Source of the DNA: Meconema thalassinum
Lineage: Eukaryota; Arthropoda; Insecta; Orthoptera; Tettigoniidae
NCBI GenBank assembly: GCA_946902985.2
Contig: OX336389.2
Coordinates: 146,743,099-146,807,098, forward strand
Length of the DNA: 64,000 nt
Reading direction: 5' to 3'
A model generated the notes under the pieces. That model was not told the origin of the DNA. It did no database searches and worked only from the letters and a program-made list of their open reading frames with translations. Every line of letters begins with the position of its first letter. The stretch's first letter is position 1. Positions 59,373-64,000 of this stretch are shown here, piece after piece. Made by a program: the position numbers and the translations under genes.

Positions 59373-60634
59373 CTGCAAAGAAATGACTTGATTCACATAT
59401 ATGTTCCTTTGCGTAGGTGGAATTATATTTACAGATGGGTTGTAAACTTGCACTGAATGAATCACGGAATAAAATAACATACTGAAGGTAATTCAACCCT
59501 GCATGCATAGTTTTCATTCGTCCCTAGCTACATGGCAAAACAAACTAACAGTTATTGTGCAGTTTTTGACAAAAAGCATTTCAGTTAGAACACACTCGCA
59601 AAACGTAGGCCTAGCTTATTGTCATTAGAATTGAGTGTGTGTGTTGCGACGTTGCGGTGTAGCAGCAGTTACTTAGAGTTACCATATAACGTTAATAAGG
59701 ACAAGCTACTTTGTTAAATTTCGTTTTAAGATATTCCATACCATGCGTTAACAAAACAAGTTTAAATCTCAACGATGCCAAACGGAGGGAGTAATTTAAC
59801 GTGAACGATAAACAAATAGAGGTTTATTGTGAGTACAGGGGCAGCTAATTGAAGCCTCATTTCATATAAATCTACTTGTAATATATAATACATGAGTTAT
59901 TGTGTTTATCAAGATGATTACGCAATGTGTTAATAAATTGAGAACTGAATAAGAATATTTTATAGACAACAGCTTAAGAGCTTTTTTGAACGAAAATGCT
60001 GCCCGTGGTCTAATAAAATGATGAGAAACACCGGCATAGACCATCTCTGGGGTGTTTTCCGCGGAGACTTCGTGCCAGTCCAAAACAAGACAATTCTCTC
60101 TTTCTCCTTCATTCAACCCTCCTAGAAAAACGAACAACCCCTAACCATCAAATATGTGTGCAACATTGGATGATATGATGAAGATACTGACAGTCACAGC
60201 TAGCTGTGGAAGCCGACTTCAAGAGTGGACCATCAATATATTCACAGCCATGGCTACCTGCGGAGAGAGGCATCAAGGTGCAAGGAGGACCAACTTCATT
60301 TTGACAGGGCAAGCAGTGAAAGTCGCCCCAAGTCTCATGTGAGTGATCAGACACTTCTGATCTCTTTACTTAGATTTACAATAGAAATCCTACGCGGTCT
60401 AGAACTCGCATGTCTCACAGGTCAGTCTAGGATTTGACAGGGGTTATCATTTTCAGGGTGTAGAATAGATCGCGGTAAATTTCCGTATAAAATTCCCTTA
60501 GAAACAAGATGGTGGCGTTGAAGACGTCATCGACGACGTCACGAAAGACACTAGATATTTGTCTAGTAAGCTAATGGAAAATATCCTGATAAACATGTCA
60601 TATCCAAGTATAAATGTAAATTGCAAATATATGC
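59373..60634. other. No gene recognised
   Basis: It holds short frames on both strands (59862-60137 minus; 60148-60354 minus) with no domain I know. A first exon of the zinc-finger gene might lie here or farther right but cannot be told from noise. Confidence 0.35.
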
Positions 60635-60695
60635 ATGTGTATCGGGATCTTTACCAGACATCCTTTATGGAAGTCAAGTAAAGATGGGCATACAT
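60635..60695. repeat. Imperfect hairpin 1
   Basis: The arms share ATCTTTAC and its complement GTAAAGAT, flanked by partly paired bases, with loop TTTAT. It is related to the hairpin 96 bp to the right. Confidence 0.5.
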
Positions 60696-60730
60696 ATTTT
60701 ATAGATATAATCTAAAATTCCAAAATTTTG

Positions 60731-60790
60731 ATGCGTATCGCCATCTTTACCAGACACCATATAGGTCAAGTAAAGATGGCGATACAGCAT
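60731..60790. repeat. Long hairpin 2 (about 24-bp stem, 9-base loop)
   Basis: Left arm TATCGCCATCTTTAC pairs with right arm GTAAAGATGGCGATA. The stem extends on both sides with one bulge and a two-base mismatch. Size and pairing resemble a microRNA precursor or a tiny palindromic repeat; no expression evidence exists here. Confidence 0.6.
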
Positions 60791-61469
60791 AGACCTAAAA
60801 GTGAAAGTCTGTATGCATATGTGAGGATATGCAAGTGGATTTGTTCACTCTACACCGTTCCACCAATCTCAACCAAAGTTTGCATGCACATAGTCCATGA
60901 TCCAGAAGAAACCACTGGCTACATGAATTTTGGATAGTCTTTCTCATTTTTCTGATTTCGGCCTTTTGTCACTCGAGTAAAGGCTAATAAGTCAGAAAAT
61001 AAACTGATGAGGGAATGCCAAGGCCGGTCGTATAGTTAATCTACTGTAAATTTGCACTTTTTTGACAGCTAGAGTTGCCAACCTTCATAAGGAAAGACTC
61101 AATTTACAACCTGTAGTTCTTAACAAATGTATACATGTTTTAATCACGTGTCAGTTTTTCAGGTTATTTTTCGCTTGTCCCAGTAATTGTGAATATATTG
61201 GCACCATATTCTGTCGGCCAGACTGAAAAGTTGAATTATCGAACTGAACTACCACGTGCTCGTGGCATGGGTGTGCGGTTGGTAATGGACGCTTTATCGT
61301 GTTCATCCGCCTGTTCAAATAACGTGATAGTTATATTAAATAAAAGATACAGTCATCCTGAGAGACTAGACTTTATATCATTTCAAATGACGCATGCTAC
61401 AAATGCTACACATGTTAGAAAGGCTCAGGAGGGCTTCTCGCTTCGTTCGAAGCCCCAGGACTCTTTCAA

Positions 61470-61690
61470 CAGACTCCATTACCCATTAACCTTGGTTTCC
61501 CGCGTGGGGAACGGAGAGCGGGAAGGAACAGACTCCATTATTAACACACTTTACGTAAACTGTAAGTAAGCAAGTTTAACGAACGATCCACAGACTCCAT
61601 TACTAACACACATTACTACCCTGCACAAATCGTAAACTGAAAGTAAGCAAGTTTAACGAACGAAACCGCAAGTACAGAGATAGCAAGAAT
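61470..61690. repeat. Locally duplicated block
   Basis: CAGACTCCATTA and AAGTAAGCAAGTTTAACGAA each occur twice within 150 bp. A CCCGCG-GGGGAACGGAGAGC segment at about 61498 recurs at 61783. Confidence 0.5.
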
Positions 61691-61836
61691 CACGTGAACG
61701 CTTCATGATCAACAAGTTCCAAGTCATTCAGTATCACGCAGCTAGAACGTAAGAGCAAGCAAATTCCATTATCATAGGCTTCCCGCGCGGGGAACGGAGA
61801 GCGGGAGGTCCACTCTGCTGCATGACATCACGCACT

Positions 61837-62035
61837 CGCCGTGTCCTTATCGCATAAAGCCAGACATCAGGAGTAAAAACTCCGACTCGGTGCATATGCA
61901 CTGAACAACATGATGTCATACACGCCGTGTCCGTATCGCATAACGTCAGACCTCAGGAGTAAACTCAGACTCGGTGCATATGCACTGAACAACATGATGA
62001 CGTCATACACGCCGTGACCGTAACGCATAACGGTA
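61837..62035. repeat. Tandem repeat, period 86/87 bp, 2.3 copies
   Basis: CGCCGTGTCC starts at 61837 and 61923, and CGCCGTGACC starts at 62010. Each unit has CTCGGTGCATATGCACTGAA, which contains an inner palindrome GTGCATATGCAC. Confidence 0.7.
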
Positions 62036-62980
62036 CACCAAAGCATAACGATGAAGTCGACAAGATAATTTGAAATGATAAAATAATAATTATAATTGAT
62101 AATATTGCGCAAAGTCATCTGAAAGTAGTATTTCCATTTGAACGCGTGTTCACTTTTCAGATAAATTTATAGTGGTTATCTTAAATGTTGAGTAAATATG
62201 TAGCCCGAGAGGTCTCCAGATCAGACATCTTTGTTTTGACTATAGAGTCGGAAGCAGATGTGGAATATCTTGTTCAAGATCTTTATTTTTATATCTCTCT
62301 TTTTGAAGGTAAATGAGAAAGCACCAGAACTATTAATTTCACCAAGAACATTGCCCTGGTGAATAGTTTTAATATTAATTTGTGAAAAAAATTAGGCCTA
62401 AAATATGAGTTGTAGCGTAGCCCTAAAAGTTAACTTACATGGTGAAATTTTTCGTACGTTTTATTTTAATATCAATCCAACAGGTCAAGTAATGATGTTA
62501 TCGTCTTAAGAACATCGTACACCATACCTTAGTCAGCATTTTCCTTGAGATGTAAAATAATTAGCCTGAAAATAATTCCACTTTAACATTCAAGTTATCA
62601 GCTGCTGTGTCTTAGTGCGCACAATGACGTAACATTCTGTCAGCGAGCCGTCAGTGGGTTTTAGTTGTGCTGTTAGATCGATTATTTGATAAATGCCACA
62701 AAGAAATACTAGTTTCCTTTAAAAGTGGCAATGAATTGATGTTGCGAGATGAACGTAGGTTTAGGCAACTCATAACAGCTGTTCACCACTTGACGGAATA
62801 CAACGGCCATTGCTGGCTGCCATGTGGGTGATGGCTCATTGGCGGGAATGCACGTTGTAGCGGCGGATTGATATGTTCTGTTGGACAACTTGTTCCCGCG
62901 AGAACTGTCAAAAAAGTGCAAACTTACAGTAGATGAACTATAGTGGTCGGCCTGTCACCATCCCCAGTTGTATCTGCGGA
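62036..62980. other. No gene recognised
   Basis: AT-rich. A minus-strand frame at 62709-62921 has no recognisable domain. Confidence 0.35.
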
Positions 62981-62982
62981 TT

Positions 62983-63065
62983 TTGGGGTGACGCGTGGTC
63001 AGCGCATCGGCTCCCTAGGCCGTTAATCTTGGTTTTCGTGACCGAGATTTGCTTCGAGTAGAAGT
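62983..63065 (+). repeat. tRNA-like SINE head
   Basis: GCGTGGTCAGCGCATCGGCT holds a good Pol III A box and D-arm-like pattern. It is followed by an anticodon-arm-like CGGCTCCCTAGGCCG. The B box region (GGTTTTCGTGACC) is degenerate. No complete tRNA is formed. Confidence 0.45.
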
Positions 63066-64000
63066 GCGAAACCACGGAAAACAATTACCAAGTTTCGCCG
63101 CTAATACACGTGATCGTCTAAAGGAATTTTGCATTTTATGTATAATTTTATGTAATATTTAGTCTTTAGGGCAATAACCGATGTGACATGTTGTGTCTAA
63201 TTTTACACTCTTGATGCCGCTGCTGTTACGGATGATTTTGAATCTTTACCTTATGACGATAGATATCACGCGCATTATATTGTGTGTAATATGTACTAGA
63301 ACTGAAGTTTTATACACTCCGTTAAGGTGTGTTCTTCTACTGATGGGTTGACGTTTATGTATTATTAATCATAATAAGGTCTTTATGCTGCATGTTTTTA
63401 TTGCTCACAGTGTTTATCTCTACAAGCTGTCTTTTGTATTTCAAATCAGAAATACAGTAACTTGTGCGTGAAATTGCACATTGTTCTATGAATAGTATTT
63501 GCCTTTGTTATTCGGGTTATATTGTAATAATATTGGTAACTATCCTGCTCTAGGACTATGCTAATTGGTAATGGAACCGGATGTTCAATCATGAATTTAG
63601 TTGATAACATGTTAATAACATAATAAAACTACGAATATATATTATTATGCGATAATATTCGGCTGATAAGGACCAAACAGTAAGTAATGATACTTTGCCA
63701 TAAGAATAGCGGACATTATATAGTTCGATTCTATTCGTTCACAAATTTTTTCCTATGTTTATGTATTTATATTAGCCATTTTAGTGCTTCCTGACAAAAG
63801 TTGTTGAATAGCCTAATGTTATATTGTCATGAGTTCTAATTACTCTGGATTCCGATATAGCATTTTAGAGATTAGTAAGGCCAGAGTTTAGAGAATGTAT
63901 TTCTTATCTTACGAAATACTATACAGGCTAAGAAGTCCATTGCGTTAAGTATCTAAGCATCATATTTTTGACATCATAGTGGGATTATACGTTGCTTAAT
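63066..64000. other. No feature recognised
   Basis: AT-rich sequence without coding or structural signal that I can support. Confidence 0.4.

Noticed and set aside
62983..63065. Functional tRNA gene
   Set aside because: A box is good, but the B box and acceptor pairing are degenerate, so it is SINE-like.

Overview
This is a gene-poor, AT-rich, repeat-dominated eukaryotic window, most likely from an arthropod and probably an insect. The evidence is a set of GT-AG bounded exons, a decayed C2H2 zinc-finger coding region, and a mix of transposable elements typical of large insect genomes: LTR elements, Polinton/Maverick, Penelope-like, RTE-like LINEs, Tc1 and tRNA-derived SINE-like pieces. The repeat mix suggests a large-genome polyneopteran, but that is only an impression. 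Nothing bacterial is present.

Layout. 1-5385: a young LTR retrotransposon whose visible LTR parts are identical over 359 bp. It has a primer-binding site matching the 3' end of initiator tRNA-Met and no gag/pol. 5386-27871: a composite block (copy 1) made of a leader, a coiled-coil Gag-like pseudogene, a 4.5-kb insertion flanked by AGTAG duplications, a decayed Polinton, a Penelope-like element in inverted-repeat arrangement, an LTR-leader-like region and an intact Tc1 transposon. The Polinton keeps traces of major capsid, penton, protease, core protein, fibre-like protein, packaging ATPase, a conserved Polinton protein and integrase. 27872-28462: a C2H2 zinc-finger exon (minus strand) cut by the right end of that block. 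29190-32590: two related LINE fragments head to head. 34356-47031: copy 2 of the block, a few percent diverged by eye. It lacks the 4.5-kb insertion and the Tc1 (both empty sites are intact) and has a 3.85-kb deletion that removed most of the Polinton morphogenesis genes. 47032-50380: an LTR-leader relative and a Penelope endonuclease plus 3' end. 50380-56640: repeats and AT-rich sequence. 56646-59372: two small minus-strand exons whose phases chain into the zinc-finger exon, with a 26-unit 70/71-bp satellite in the intron between them. 59373-64000: hairpins, short tandem repeats, a SINE-like piece and no clear gene.

How it fits together. The only host gene I can argue for is a minus-strand zinc-finger gene (exons near 59.3 kb, 56.7 kb and 28.4 kb). 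Its intron would hold the LINEs and copy 2, and its terminal exon is disrupted by copy 1. The two block copies share stop codons and truncations, so the Polinton and Penelope parts were already dead when the block was copied. Comparing the copies acts as a clock: the 4.5-kb insertion and the Tc1 came later, in copy 1 only. The Tc1 transposase is the only intact transposon protein here.
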